A DNA stretch of 64,000 bases. It comes from an uncultured Pseudodesulfovibrio sp. GTDB taxonomy: Bacteria; Desulfobacterota; Desulfovibrionia; Desulfovibrionales; Desulfovibrionaceae. Positions within the stretch are counted from its first letter, which is position 1. Every line of letters starts with the position of its first letter. The stretch spans positions 1,525,501-1,589,500 of the forward strand of contig NZ_OY776488.1 of the NCBI RefSeq assembly GCF_963675635.1, given 5' to 3'. This document shows, piece after piece, positions 45,265 to 58,130 of the stretch. A program made the translations under genes and the position numbers. The notes under the pieces were generated by a model. It did not search any database and had not been told where the DNA came from. It saw only the letters and a program-made list of their open reading frames with translations.

Positions 45265-45633
45265 TTACAGGACCTCGGGGGCGAGGGAAACGATCTTCAT
45301 GAAACCGGCTGCACGCAATTCACGAGCCACGGGTCCGAAAATACGGGTACCGACTGGGTCCATGTTAGCGTTGAGCAGCACAGCGGAATTGTTGTCGAAC
45401 TTGATGTAGGAACCGTCGGGACGACCGATTTCCTTCTTGGTGCGAACGACAACCGCCTTCATGACCGCACCCTTCTTCACTTTGGAATGGGGCATGGCCT
45501 CTTTGACGGACACTACAATAATATCACCGACGCTGGCGTAACGGCGCTTGGAACCACCAAGCACTTTGATGCACAGGACCTGCTTGGCCCCGGAGTTGTC
45601 AGCAACGTCGAGTCTGGATTCAACTTGTATCAT
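45265..45633 (-). CDS. rplN: Ribosomal protein L14
   Basis: Large-subunit protein of 122 residues. It begins [27 protein letters not shown]; the longer reading frame from 45684 adds 17 residues with no family similarity. [17 protein letters not shown] and [27 protein letters not shown] are typical. Confidence 0.96.
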   Translation of the reverse strand: MIQVESRLDVADNSGAKQVLCIKVLGGSKRRYASVGDIIVVSVKEAMPHSKVKKGAVMKAVVVRTKKEIGRPDGSYIKFDNNSAVLLNANMDPVGTRIFGPVARELRAAGFMKIVSLAPEVL

Positions 45634-45647
45634 GTTTCCTCCTAAAC

Positions 45648-45914
45648 CTAGACGGCCTTTTCGAGGATTTGCACCAGGTGCCACCTTTTACGGCGGGACA
45701 TGGGCCTCGATTCGACAATCTGCACCTTGTCGCCAACACCACAATCATTAGCCGGATCATGGGCCATGAATTTCTTGCGGCGGCGAATGTACTTCTTCAG
45801 CAGCGGATGCTTCACCAGGGTCTCGACACGGACGACAATGGTTTTGTCTGCCTTGTCGGAGATCACCAGGCCGGTGAGCACGCGCTTGTTGCCTTGGTAT
45901 TTAAACTCAGCCAT
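45648..45914 (-). CDS. rpsQ: Ribosomal protein S17
   Basis: Small-subunit assembly protein of 88 residues with an OB-like fold; [21 protein letters not shown] and [27 protein letters not shown] are diagnostic. Confidence 0.96.
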   Translation of the reverse strand: MAEFKYQGNKRVLTGLVISDKADKTIVVRVETLVKHPLLKKYIRRRKKFMAHDPANDCGVGDKVQIVESRPMSRRKRWHLVQILEKAV

Positions 45915-45918
45915 TTCT

Positions 45919-46113
45919 CTACGCTCCCTGTCGTTCCCGCTGAATAGTCAGGATACGGGCGATAGTCTTTTTGACGCCGGAGAGAGTCTGCGTGTTCTCG
46001 AGCTGAGCAGTTGCATGCTTGAAACGCATGGCAAACAACTCCTGTCGAGACTCAGTCAGTTTCTCGGTCAACTTAGCGTCATCCAGTTCACGAAGTTCCT
46101 TGGAAGTCAGCAT
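45919..46113 (-). CDS. rpmC: Ribosomal protein L29
   Basis: Two-helix protein of 64 residues at the exit tunnel: MLTSKELRELDDAKLTEKLTE, then LFAMRFKHATAQLENTQTL. Directly abuts rplP. Confidence 0.95.
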   Translation of the reverse strand: MLTSKELRELDDAKLTEKLTESRQELFAMRFKHATAQLENTQTLSGVKKTIARILTIQRERQGA

Positions 46114-46527
46114 TTACATACCCTCCTTCACAACGATGGATGTCTTGATCGGCAACTTGTAAGAAGCACGCTTCAGTGCTTCTTTAGCCAACTCGATGTC
46201 AACACCTTTAACTTCGTACATGATACGACCCGGTTTCACCGGCGCGACCCAACCATCGGGTGCGCCTTTACCCTTACCCATACGGACTTCCGCGGGCTTG
46301 GAGGTGACGGGGAAATCAGGGAAGATGCGGATCCAGACTTTACCGCCGCGCTTGATGTGACGCATGATAGCGACACGAGCGGATTCGATTTGCTGGGCTG
46401 TGATCTTTCCGTGCTCCAATGCCTTCAGGCCGATTTCGCCGAAGGACACACTGTTACCCCGTTGGGCCTTGCCTCTGAGGCGGCCTTTCTGCCGCTTTCT
46501 GAATTTTACTCTTTTTGGAGCAAGCAT
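46114..46527 (-). CDS. rplP: Ribosomal protein L16
   Basis: Large-subunit protein of 137 residues near the A site. [21 protein letters not shown] and [24 protein letters not shown] are diagnostic. Overlaps the rpsC stop by one base (TAATG). Confidence 0.96.
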   Translation of the reverse strand: MLAPKRVKFRKRQKGRLRGKAQRGNSVSFGEIGLKALEHGKITAQQIESARVAIMRHIKRGGKVWIRIFPDFPVTSKPAEVRMGKGKGAPDGWVAPVKPGRIMYEVKGVDIELAKEALKRASYKLPIKTSIVVKEGM

Positions 46528-47168
46528 TACTGTTGTACCTCTTTGTCCAGAATCTCACCCTTGAAGATCCAGACCTTGACTCCGATAACGCCGTACGTAG
46601 TCGATGCTTCGGCGAAACCATAGTCGATGTCGGCACGGAGAGTGTGCAAAGGCACACGCCCATCACGGTACCACTCGCCGCGTGCGATTTCGGCGCCAGC
46701 TAGGCGACCTGCACACGCAACTTTAATACCCTCGGCGCCGAATTTCCTGGCAAGGCCCACCGTACGCTTCATGGCACGGCGGAAGGCAATTCTGCGTTCG
46801 AGCTGCTGGGCAATGCTCTCAGCTACGAGCTGAGCTTCAACCTCCGGTCGACGGATCTCGTTGACCTCAATGGTGAATTCAGTTTGAAACTTGTTGCGCA
46901 ATTCTTCACGCAACTTTTCTATCTCAACACCTTTGCGACCGATAACAATACCGGGGCGCGCGGTGTGGATGATCAGGCGAATCTTGCCGCCGGCCCGCTC
47001 GATTTCGATGCGGGACACGCCAGCTTGAAACAGTTTTTTCTTAACGAACTTACGAACCAGGTCGTCCTGAAGAACGAACGCAGGGTAGTCCTTTTTGCTG
47101 TACCAGCGGGACAGCCAGTTCTTGTTATACCCCAGACGAAAACCGTAAGGATGTACTTTCTGTCCCAT
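46527..47168 (-). CDS. rpsC: Ribosomal protein S3
   Basis: Small-subunit protein of 213 residues. The KH domain with [16 protein letters not shown] and the C-terminal [36 protein letters not shown] are characteristic. It helps helicase activity at the mRNA entry site. Confidence 0.97.
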   Translation of the reverse strand: MGQKVHPYGFRLGYNKNWLSRWYSKKDYPAFVLQDDLVRKFVKKKLFQAGVSRIEIERAGGKIRLIIHTARPGIVIGRKGVEIEKLREELRNKFQTEFTIEVNEIRRPEVEAQLVAESIAQQLERRIAFRRAMKRTVGLARKFGAEGIKVACAGRLAGAEIARGEWYRDGRVPLHTLRADIDYGFAEASTTYGVIGVKVWIFKGEILDKEVQQ

Positions 47169-47169
47169 A

Positions 47170-47502
47170 CTATTGTTCCTTCACTACGATTGTAATGTGG
47201 CTGGTGCGCTTCCGGATGCGGTAAGCGCGGCCCATGGCACGCGGCTGAATACGCTTCCAGGTAGGACCTTCGTTAACCATGACCGTATCAACGATCAGGG
47301 AATCAACATCAACTCCGGGCATCTGTTCCGCATTGGAAATAGCGGAAAAGAGCACTTTGCTGAGTATTTTCGCGGCCTTCTTCGGAGTGAACCGAAGAAT
47401 ATTAAGAGCGTCTTCGACACCCTTGCCTTTAATGTTCTCGGCAACAAGACGAGTCTTGCGCGGAGACACGCGAATGAACTTAGAGACTGCTTTAGCTTCC
47501 AT
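47170..47502 (-). CDS. rplV: Ribosomal protein L22
   Basis: Exit-tunnel protein of 110 residues. [19 protein letters not shown] and the C-terminal [29 protein letters not shown] are diagnostic. The loop linked to macrolide resistance looks normal. Confidence 0.96.
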   Translation of the reverse strand: MEAKAVSKFIRVSPRKTRLVAENIKGKGVEDALNILRFTPKKAAKILSKVLFSAISNAEQMPGVDVDSLIVDTVMVNEGPTWKRIQPRAMGRAYRIRKRTSHITIVVKEQ

Positions 47503-47516
47503 GATGTCCTCCTACC

Positions 47517-47786
47517 CTACTTTTTCTTATCGGCAACGTGGCCGAAGTAGGTACGGGTGGGGGAAAATTCACCCAGTTTGTGTCCGACCATGTTTTCGGT
47601 AACGAACACAGGGATGAACTTACGACCATTATGAACAGCGAAAGTCATACCGACCATCTCAGGGACGATCGTGGAACGGCGGGACCAAGTCTTGATCACG
47701 CGACGATCCTGATTTTCGGCAGCCACTTGGATTTTCTTGATCAGGTGACCGTCAAGGAACGGGCCCTTTTTAAGAGATCTAGGCAT
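47517..47786 (-). CDS. rpsS: Ribosomal protein S19
   Basis: Small-subunit head protein of 89 residues. [19 protein letters not shown], then [39 protein letters not shown] are typical. Confidence 0.97.
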   Translation of the reverse strand: MPRSLKKGPFLDGHLIKKIQVAAENQDRRVIKTWSRRSTIVPEMVGMTFAVHNGRKFIPVFVTENMVGHKLGEFSPTRTYFGHVADKKK

Positions 47787-47797
47787 TAGTTATACTC

Positions 47798-48628
47798 CTA
47801 CTTCTGGCCGCGGCGTTTGACGATGAGCTTCGAGGAAGCCTTCTTCTTGTTCCGGGTCTTATAACCCTTAGCCGGGGTACCCCATGGGGACACCGGATGG
47901 CGACCACCGGAACTACGACCTTCACCACCACCCAGCGGGTGATCGATCGGGTTCATTGCCACACCACGGACCTTCGGGCGACGACCGAGCCAGCGGTTAC
48001 GGCCAGCCTTACCGATCTTGATGTTCTCGTGTTGGATATTGCCAACCTGACCGACAGTGGCGCAGCAACTGGCCAGGACCTTACGGACTTCACCAGAGGG
48101 CATGCGCAGGAGGGCGTATTTACCTTCCTTGGCGATCAGCTGTGCATATGTACCTGCTGCACGACAGAATTGGCCACCCTTTCCAGGATGCAACTCAATG
48201 TTGTGCACAATGGTACCAGTCGGAATCTTGGTCAGATCCATGGCGTTACCGGGCTTGATGTCAGCGCCTTCACCAGCGACGATGGAATCGCCCTGATTCA
48301 GACCGACAGGAGCCAGGATGTAGCGTTTCTCGCCATCTGCATAGTGCAGAAGTGCGATACGGGCGCTGCGGTTCGGATCGTATTCGATCTCAGCAACCTT
48401 GGCGGGAACGCCAAGCTTGTTGCGTTTGAAATCGATAACGCGGTACAGCGTCTTGTGCCCTCCGCCACGACGGCGCATGGTGACACGACCATTATTATTG
48501 CGACCGGACTTCTTTGTCAGTCCTTTGGTCAGCGACTTCTCGGGAGTGGTCCGAGTGATCTCAGCGAAATCGGAGATCGTCTGGAACCGGCGGCCCGGAG
48601 AAGTAGGCTTCAACTTACGGGTTGCCAT
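47798..48628 (-). CDS. rplB: Ribosomal protein L2
   Basis: Large-subunit protein of 276 residues needed for subunit joining and peptidyl transfer. [21 protein letters not shown], then [19 protein letters not shown], and the C-terminal [29 protein letters not shown] (with the conserved His of MNPIDHP) are present. Confidence 0.97.
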   Translation of the reverse strand: MATRKLKPTSPGRRFQTISDFAEITRTTPEKSLTKGLTKKSGRNNNGRVTMRRRGGGHKTLYRVIDFKRNKLGVPAKVAEIEYDPNRSARIALLHYADGEKRYILAPVGLNQGDSIVAGEGADIKPGNAMDLTKIPTGTIVHNIELHPGKGGQFCRAAGTYAQLIAKEGKYALLRMPSGEVRKVLASCCATVGQVGNIQHENIKIGKAGRNRWLGRRPKVRGVAMNPIDHPLGGGEGRSSGGRHPVSPWGTPAKGYKTRNKKKASSKLIVKRRGQK

Positions 48629-48630
48629 GG

Positions 48631-48924
48631 TTACACTCCTTCGAATATTTCGATTTTGTCACCGGCAGCAAGCTTGACGTATGCCTTCTTGTAACCGGCG
48701 ATGCGACCACCGGTGGCACGGCCGAACTTCATGCGCGGCATAGCTTTTTTCCGGACAATGTTCACAGACTCGACTTTGACGTTAAAGGCAGTCTCAACGG
48801 CCTTCTTCACCTCGATCTTATTGGAATCGGGATGAACGTAAAAAGAGACGTGATTGGATTGCTCTTTGGCTTCGTTGGCCTTCTCAGAAACAACGGGCTT
48901 GAGCAGAACTTGCGAATAATCCAT
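48631..48924 (-). CDS. rplW: Ribosomal protein L23
   Basis: Exit-tunnel and trigger-factor docking protein of 97 residues. [19 protein letters not shown] and [21 protein letters not shown] are typical. Its first base overlaps the rplD stop (TAATG). Confidence 0.96.
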   Translation of the reverse strand: MDYSQVLLKPVVSEKANEAKEQSNHVSFYVHPDSNKIEVKKAVETAFNVKVESVNIVRKKAMPRMKFGRATGGRIAGYKKAYVKLAAGDKIEIFEGV

Positions 48925-49544
48925 TACTTCAACCTCTCTTGAACGTCTTGGGCGGCGGCCTCGAGCATTACCAGCTCAGGGTACAGCAGCACGTCGTAAA
49001 CATTCAGCTTGTCGGCTTCGATGACCTTGATATGAGGCATGTTCCTTGCGGACAGCTCCAGGTTCTTGTCAACGCCCTTTGCGACGATGAGGGTCTTGGT
49101 CATGCCGAGCTTCTCAGCAATATCAGCAAAGGCCTTGGTTTTGATCTCTGCGAGATCGATGGAATTGACCACAGTGATCTTCTCTTCAGAAGCACGGGAG
49201 GACAAAGCCATCTTCAGGGCCAGCTTGCGGACTTTCTTGTTCACCTTGAAGGAGTAATCGCGAGGCTGCGGGCCGAAGGTGGTTGCACCACCACGCCACA
49301 GGGGCGAACGGACGGAACCAGCGCGAGCACGACCGGTGCCTTTCTGGCGCCAGGGCTTGCGACCACCGCCGGTCTTCAAAGCACGATTCTTTGTAGCGTG
49401 GGTGCCCTGACGCTGTGAAGCGCGCTGGGCGCGGACAACGTGGTTGAGGATCTCGGGCATAATTTCTACCTCGAAAACCTCAGGAGCCAACTCAAAGTCG
49501 CCCACTTTCATATTATTCTGATCTACAACTTGTATTTTAGCCAT
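48924..49544 (-). CDS. rplD: Ribosomal protein L4
   Basis: Large-subunit protein of 206 residues; in E. coli it also represses its own operon. QRQGTHATKNRALKTGGGRKPWRQKGTGRARAGSVRSPLWRGGATTFGP is the diagnostic tunnel-loop region. Confidence 0.96.
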   Translation of the reverse strand: MAKIQVVDQNNMKVGDFELAPEVFEVEIMPEILNHVVRAQRASQRQGTHATKNRALKTGGGRKPWRQKGTGRARAGSVRSPLWRGGATTFGPQPRDYSFKVNKKVRKLALKMALSSRASEEKITVVNSIDLAEIKTKAFADIAEKLGMTKTLIVAKGVDKNLELSARNMPHIKVIEADKLNVYDVLLYPELVMLEAAAQDVQERLK

Positions 49545-49556
49545 GACGTATACCTC

Positions 49557-50189
49557 TTAGCCGTTCTTGCGGATCATCACGAGGCCGTTGTTGGGACCGG
49601 GCACTTGGCCCTTGACCAACAGGACATTGTCCTCGGGCCTGACATCGACGATTTCCACGTTGCTCAAGGTCACACGTGCATTACCCATCTGTCCGGGCAT
49701 TTTCTTGCCCTTCCAAACGCGGCCCGGGAAAGTGGCGTTACCGACAGAACCGGGAACGCGGTGTACTTTCTCAGCGCCGTGGGAGGCGCGGGAGCCAGCG
49801 AAGTTGTGACGCTTCATGACACCCTGGAAACCCTTACCCTTGGAGGTACCGGTAACCTTGACCTTTTCACCGGCGGCAAAGATGTCGACGGTAATTTCCT
49901 GGCCCAGCTCGTACCCTTCAACCACTTCAAGGGGAAATTCCTTGAGGTTGCGGTAGAGATCCTTACCGGCCTTGGCCATATGGCCTTTCATCGGCTTGTT
50001 CACCTTGCGTTCGGCGATGGAATCATAACCGAGTTGCAATGCGTTGTAGCCTTCCTTGTCCGTGGTCTTAATCTGCATAACCGAGCAAGGACCAGCCTCG
50101 ATAACGGTTACTGGACAGATTGTACCATCGTCCTTGAAAATGCGTGTCATGCCCAGCTTCTTGCCAAGCAATCCGAGAGTCTTAGCCAT
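49557..50189 (-). CDS. rplC: Ribosomal protein L3
   Basis: Large-subunit protein of 210 residues. The start MAKTLGLLGKKLGMTRIFKDDG at 50189 matches the family; a longer frame to 50432 runs into rpsJ. GTSKGKGFQGVMKRHNFAGSRASHGAEKVHR contains the methylated-Gln region of L3. Confidence 0.96.
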   Translation of the reverse strand: MAKTLGLLGKKLGMTRIFKDDGTICPVTVIEAGPCSVMQIKTTDKEGYNALQLGYDSIAERKVNKPMKGHMAKAGKDLYRNLKEFPLEVVEGYELGQEITVDIFAAGEKVKVTGTSKGKGFQGVMKRHNFAGSRASHGAEKVHRVPGSVGNATFPGRVWKGKKMPGQMGNARVTLSNVEIVDVRPEDNVLLVKGQVPGPNNGLVMIRKNG

Positions 50190-50199
50190 AACTATACTC

Positions 50200-50520
50200 C
50201 TAGAGCTTGATCTCGACGTCCACGCCGGCAGGCAAGGAAAGCTTGCCAAGGGCGTCAACAGTCTGCTGAGTGGGTTCAAGAATATCCAGAAGACGCTTGT
50301 GAATACGCATTTCAAACTGCTCACGAGACTTTTTGTCAACGTGAACAGACTTCTGAACAGTAGTACGATGAATGTCGGTGGGCAGCGGCACGGGGCCGGC
50401 AATTGCCGCACCCGTATTCCGGGCGGTGTCAACGATCTCGGTGACAGCCTTGTCCAGAATACGGTAATCGTATGATCTCAATTTAATTCTGATGCGATCG
50501 CTCGCCATCGAAGCAGCCAT
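50200..50520 (-). CDS. rpsJ: Ribosomal protein S10
   Basis: Small-subunit protein of 106 residues, also the NusE antitermination factor. [29 protein letters not shown] and [39 protein letters not shown] are typical. AGGAG lies 8 bases before the ATG at 50520; a second ATG at 50508 is possible. Confidence 0.96.
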   Translation of the reverse strand: MAASMASDRIRIKLRSYDYRILDKAVTEIVDTARNTGAAIAGPVPLPTDIHRTTVQKSVHVDKKSREQFEMRIHKRLLDILEPTQQTVDALGKLSLPAGVDVEIKL

Positions 50521-50589
50521 AGTGCTTTCTCCTCAAAGGATTTATCTTTGCTCGTACCAAAATTGACAATGGCACGGTTCATTGCAGCG

Positions 50590-50610
50590 GTCGGGTTGAT
50601 TACACCCGAC
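50590..50610. promoter_or_regulatory. Palindrome over the rpsJ promoter -10 element
   Basis: GTCGGGT-TGATTAC-ACCCGAC, perfect 7-bp arms with a 7-base spacer, spanning the -10 element of the S10 operon promoter. It could be an operator. Confidence 0.5.
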
Positions 50611-50625
50611 TCGCCGCAGTGTCAA
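50597..50625 (-). promoter_or_regulatory. Promoter of the S10 operon
   Basis: On the minus strand TTGACA (50625-50620), 17 bases, TAATCA (50602-50597). It lies between fusA and rpsJ, where tuf is missing, so the S10 operon has its own start. Confidence 0.65.
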
Positions 50626-50651
50626 GCAAAGGGAAAATCCTCGGCTCTACG

Positions 50652-52724
50652 TTAATCTTTTCCGTTCATCAATTCTTCAGCCAAGCTGTTCGGCAGTTTT
50701 TCATAATGATCGAACTGCATGGTGAACGTCGCGCGGCCCTGGGTCTTCGAACGAAGATCTGTGGCGTATCCGAACATTTCGGACAGCGGGACGAATGACC
50801 GAACGACCTGGACACCAGTGCGGGCTTCCATTTCGCCCACGCGTCCACGACGACCGTTCAAGTCACCCATGACATCACCGAGGTAATCCTCGGGGGTCAC
50901 AACTTCCACCGACATGATCGGCTCGAGCAGGACCGGCTTGGCGCCTCTGCAGGCTTCCTTGATTGCCTGAGAACCGGCAATGTAGAAGGCCTGTTCGCTG
51001 GAGTCGACTTCATGGTAGGAGCCGAAAACAAGCTTGACCTTTACATCGACCACCGGGAAACCGGCGACGATACCGTTCTTCATGGCATCCTGAATGCCCT
51101 TATCAACAGCGGGAATGTATTCCTTGGGAATCACGCCGCCCTTGATTTCGTCCGCAAACTCGTACCCTTTCTCAGGATTGGGTTCGACTTCGAGAACAAC
51201 ATGGCCATACTGACCACGACCACCAGACTGTTTGGCGTGTTTGACATCAACCTTTTTCGACGCGGAGATGGTCTCTCTGTACGCAACGCGGGGTGCGCCC
51301 ACATTTGCATTCACGTTGAACTCTCTGAGAAGACGGTCAACGATGATTTCGAGATGCAACTCTCCCATTCCGGCGATCAGGGTCTGTCCGGTTTCTTCGT
51401 CACCCTTGACACGGAAAGACGGATCTTCCTTGGCAAGCTTGACAAGAGCCGCGGACAATGTGTCACGGTCTGCCTTGGTCTTGGGTTCGATAGCTACTTC
51501 AATAACTGAATCGGGGATATCCAGGGACTCAAGAACGACAGCGTTTTTGAGATCGGACATGGTATCGCCAGTAGCTACGTATTTGAGGCCGACAGCGGCA
51601 ACAATGTCACCGGCGTATGCCTCTTTTATTTCTTCACGCTTGTTAGCGTGCATTTTCAAAAGACGACCAATGCGCTCTTTCTTGCCGGTGGCACCGTTCA
51701 TGACAGTGTCACCGCTGACAATCTTACCGGAGTAAATGCGCAGGAAGGTCAAGTGACCGACAAAGGGGTCAGTCATAAGTTTGAAAGCAAGAGCTGCGAG
51801 CGGCTTGTCGTCGTCGCAGGGGCACTCGATTTCTTCCTCGGTATGAGGATCCATACCTTTCATGATCTCAATATCGAGAGGAGACGGCAAGAAATCCACA
51901 ACAGCATCAAGCAGGGGCTGGACGCCTTTGTTACGGAAAGCAGTGCCGCACAGCACGGGGCATATGGTCAGGCTATTGGTAGCCTTGCGCACGCCTTCGC
52001 GGAGCTCTTCAGCTGTCAGTTCCTCTTCTGCCATGTACTTTTCGAGGAGAGCTTCGTCTTCCTCGGCAATGGCTTCGATCATCTCGGCACGCATCAATTC
52101 ATATTGATCCTGAAGATTGTCGGGTACGTCGACGGTAGAGAAGCTTGCACCATGATCTTTATGATCAAAGATGTAAGCCTTGCCTTCGATAAGATCGACA
52201 ACGCCTTCAAACTCATCCTCTGCACCAATGGGCAGCTGAACGGGCACGGCCTTGGCACCAAGACGGGTCTTCATCATGTCAACACAACGGAAGAAATCCG
52301 CACCGACGCGGTCCATCTTGTTGACAAACGCCATACGAGGAACGCGATAACGATCCGCCTGGCGCCAGACAGTCTCAGACTGAGGCTCGACACCGGCAAC
52401 GGAGTCAAAGACGGCTACAGCGCCGTCCAGCACGCGCAGAGCACGCTCAACTTCCATGGTAAAATCGACGTGTCCAGGAGTATCAATGATATTGATACGA
52501 TGGTCGCGCCACATACAGGTGGTCGCAGCAGAAGTAATGGTAATACCACGCTCCTGCTCCTGAACCATCCAGTCCATGGTCGCTTCGCCGTCGTGAACTT
52601 CACCGATCTTGTGGGAAACGCCGGTGTAAAACAGAATGCGCTCTGTCGTCGTAGTCTTGCCCGCATCAATGTGGGCCATAATGCCGATATTGCGCTGTTT
52701 ATCTCTGGGTATATTTCTCGCCAC
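50652..52724 (-). CDS. fusA: Elongation factor G
   Basis: GTPase of 690 residues that moves tRNA and mRNA through the ribosome. [24 protein letters not shown] is the P-loop; [44 protein letters not shown] contains G3 and switch II, and NKMDR is G4. Only 14 bases separate it from rpsG. tuf does not follow. Confidence 0.97.
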   Translation of the reverse strand: MARNIPRDKQRNIGIMAHIDAGKTTTTERILFYTGVSHKIGEVHDGEATMDWMVQEQERGITITSAATTCMWRDHRINIIDTPGHVDFTMEVERALRVLDGAVAVFDSVAGVEPQSETVWRQADRYRVPRMAFVNKMDRVGADFFRCVDMMKTRLGAKAVPVQLPIGAEDEFEGVVDLIEGKAYIFDHKDHGASFSTVDVPDNLQDQYELMRAEMIEAIAEEDEALLEKYMAEEELTAEELREGVRKATNSLTICPVLCGTAFRNKGVQPLLDAVVDFLPSPLDIEIMKGMDPHTEEEIECPCDDDKPLAALAFKLMTDPFVGHLTFLRIYSGKIVSGDTVMNGATGKKERIGRLLKMHANKREEIKEAYAGDIVAAVGLKYVATGDTMSDLKNAVVLESLDIPDSVIEVAIEPKTKADRDTLSAALVKLAKEDPSFRVKGDEETGQTLIAGMGELHLEIIVDRLLREFNVNANVGAPRVAYRETISASKKVDVKHAKQSGGRGQYGHVVLEVEPNPEKGYEFADEIKGGVIPKEYIPAVDKGIQDAMKNGIVAGFPVVDVKVKLVFGSYHEVDSSEQAFYIAGSQAIKEACRGAKPVLLEPIMSVEVVTPEDYLGDVMGDLNGRRGRVGEMEARTGVQVVRSFVPLSEMFGYATDLRSKTQGRATFTMQFDHYEKLPNSLAEELMNGKD

Positions 52725-52738
52725 TGTATACTCCGTGA

Positions 52739-53209
52739 CTACCAGCGGTAGTGAGCAAAAGCCTTGTTAGCTTCAGCCATCTTGTGGGTATCTTCACGCT
52801 TCTTGACAGCGCCGCCACGGTTATTGAAGGCATCCAGGAGTTCACCGGACAGACGGGCAACCATGCCCTTCTCTCCACGACCGCGCGCATAGCCGATCAG
52901 CCAACGAATGGCGAGAGCGGTCTGACGGTCAGGACGAACTTCCAGAGGCACCTGATAAGTGGCACCACCGACGCGACGAGACTTGACTTCCAGTGCAGGA
53001 CGAATGTTGTCCAGGCACTTTTCGAAGGCTCTCAACGGATCTTCGTTGGTCTTGTTGGCCAGGGTTTCGATAGCCTGGTAGAAAATTCTTTCAGCGGTAC
53101 TCTTCTTACCATCCAGCATCAGCCGGTTGATAAAGCGAGTGATGAGCTTGCTGCCGTATACAGGATCCGGCAGGATCTGTCTCTTTTGGACAGGACCTTT
53201 ACGAGGCAT
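52739..53209 (-). CDS. rpsG: Ribosomal protein S7
   Basis: Small-subunit head nucleator of 156 residues. Begins [20 protein letters not shown] at 53209; a longer frame from 53242 adds 11 unrelated residues. [27 protein letters not shown] is diagnostic. AAGGAG lies before the ATG. Confidence 0.96.
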   Translation of the reverse strand: MPRKGPVQKRQILPDPVYGSKLITRFINRLMLDGKKSTAERIFYQAIETLANKTNEDPLRAFEKCLDNIRPALEVKSRRVGGATYQVPLEVRPDRQTALAIRWLIGYARGRGEKGMVARLSGELLDAFNNRGGAVKKREDTHKMAEANKAFAHYRW

Positions 53210-53304
53210 TTTTTTCTCCTTGAAGTTCCGCCGGGGGGACATTATTTTGGGCAGCCTCCGCCCTACTTTGTCATCCCACCCCGGGCATTTAGAAAAAGGC
53301 TAAC

Positions 53305-53676
53305 CTATTTAGGACGCTTGGTGCCGTACTTGGAACGACCACGACGACGATCATCAACACCAGAGGTGTCAAGAGTACCGCGGACAATGTGGTAACGGAC
53401 ACCGGGCAAGTCTTTTACACGACCGCCGCGGATCAGAACCACGGAGTGTTCCTGCAGGTTATGGCCTTCACCGCCGATGTAGGCAGTTACTTCCATGCCG
53501 TTAGTCAGGCGAACACGAGCAACCTTACGAAGCGCGGAGTTCGGCTTCTTAGGGGTTGTGGTATACACCCTGGTGCAAACACCACGACGCTGAGGGCATT
53601 CCATCAGAGCCGGGGTTTTCTTCCGCTTGGGCTGCGCTTTGCGGCCGCTACGGATGAGTTGGTTAATGGTGGGCAT
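53305..53676 (-). CDS. rpsL: Ribosomal protein S12
   Basis: Decoding-centre protein of 123 residues. [23 protein letters not shown], then [21 protein letters not shown], then [21 protein letters not shown] are typical. Lys in the KKPNS and RVKDL motifs is wild type, so streptomycin sensitivity is expected at this gene. Confidence 0.97.
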   Translation of the reverse strand: MPTINQLIRSGRKAQPKRKKTPALMECPQRRGVCTRVYTTTPKKPNSALRKVARVRLTNGMEVTAYIGGEGHNLQEHSVVLIRGGRVKDLPGVRYHIVRGTLDTSGVDDRRRGRSKYGTKRPK

Positions 53677-53710
53677 TCATCCTCCAATCAATAGTTAATA
53701 GATTACCCAC

Positions 53711-53725
53711 GCGCAAAATTTGCGC
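53711..53725. promoter_or_regulatory. Palindrome near the rpsL transcript start
   Basis: GCGCAAA-A-TTTGCGC, perfect 7-bp arms around one base. It falls just after the predicted start of the str operon transcript, in the leader of rpsL. Confidence 0.5.
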
Positions 53726-53737
53726 AAAGAGGACCGC

Positions 53738-53766
53738 AAGTAATCCAAAAACTCCGGGCTTGTCAA
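53738..53766 (-). promoter_or_regulatory. Promoter of the str operon
   Basis: On the minus strand TTGACA (53766-53761), 17 bases, then TTACTT (53743-53738). The -35 is exact; the -10 is weak, which is common for ribosomal promoters of this group. Confidence 0.5.
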
Positions 53767-53810
53767 GTAAATCGCCCCGAACTTCTCAGATACTTTTCGG
53801 TTATCTTACC

Positions 53811-53843
53811 AAAAAGGATTGGAGAGGCCGAACCTCTCCAATC
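53811..53843 (-). terminator. Terminator after rpoC
   Basis: On the minus strand GATTGGAGAGG / CCTCTCCAATC (11 pairs), 5-base loop, followed by CTTTTT. It ends the rplJ-rpoC transcript and separates it from the str operon. Confidence 0.85.
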
Positions 53844-53892
53844 TTTTCAATCAATTAGACACAGTTGATACCGTGTTATTATATTTACCAGC

Positions 53893-58047
<4,155 letters not shown>

Positions 58048-58078
58048 GGATATCCCCTATCGTAAAAAGTTATTTCAT

Positions 58079-58106
58079 GCCCGGTCGGTCTTGCGACCGA
58101 CCGGGC
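58079..58106 (-). repeat. Perfect 12-bp hairpin between rpoB and rpoC
   Basis: GCCCGGTCGGTC (58079-58090), 4-base loop, GACCGACCGGGC (58095-58106). No T-run follows on the minus strand, so it looks like a processing or stability element rather than a terminator. Confidence 0.6.
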
Positions 58107-58130
58107 TATTTACCTTGTAACAGTTCGGTC

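Noticed and set aside
50190-50432. Longer start for rplC
   Set aside because: The extra N-terminal residues are the antiparallel reading of rpsJ and are unlike L3.
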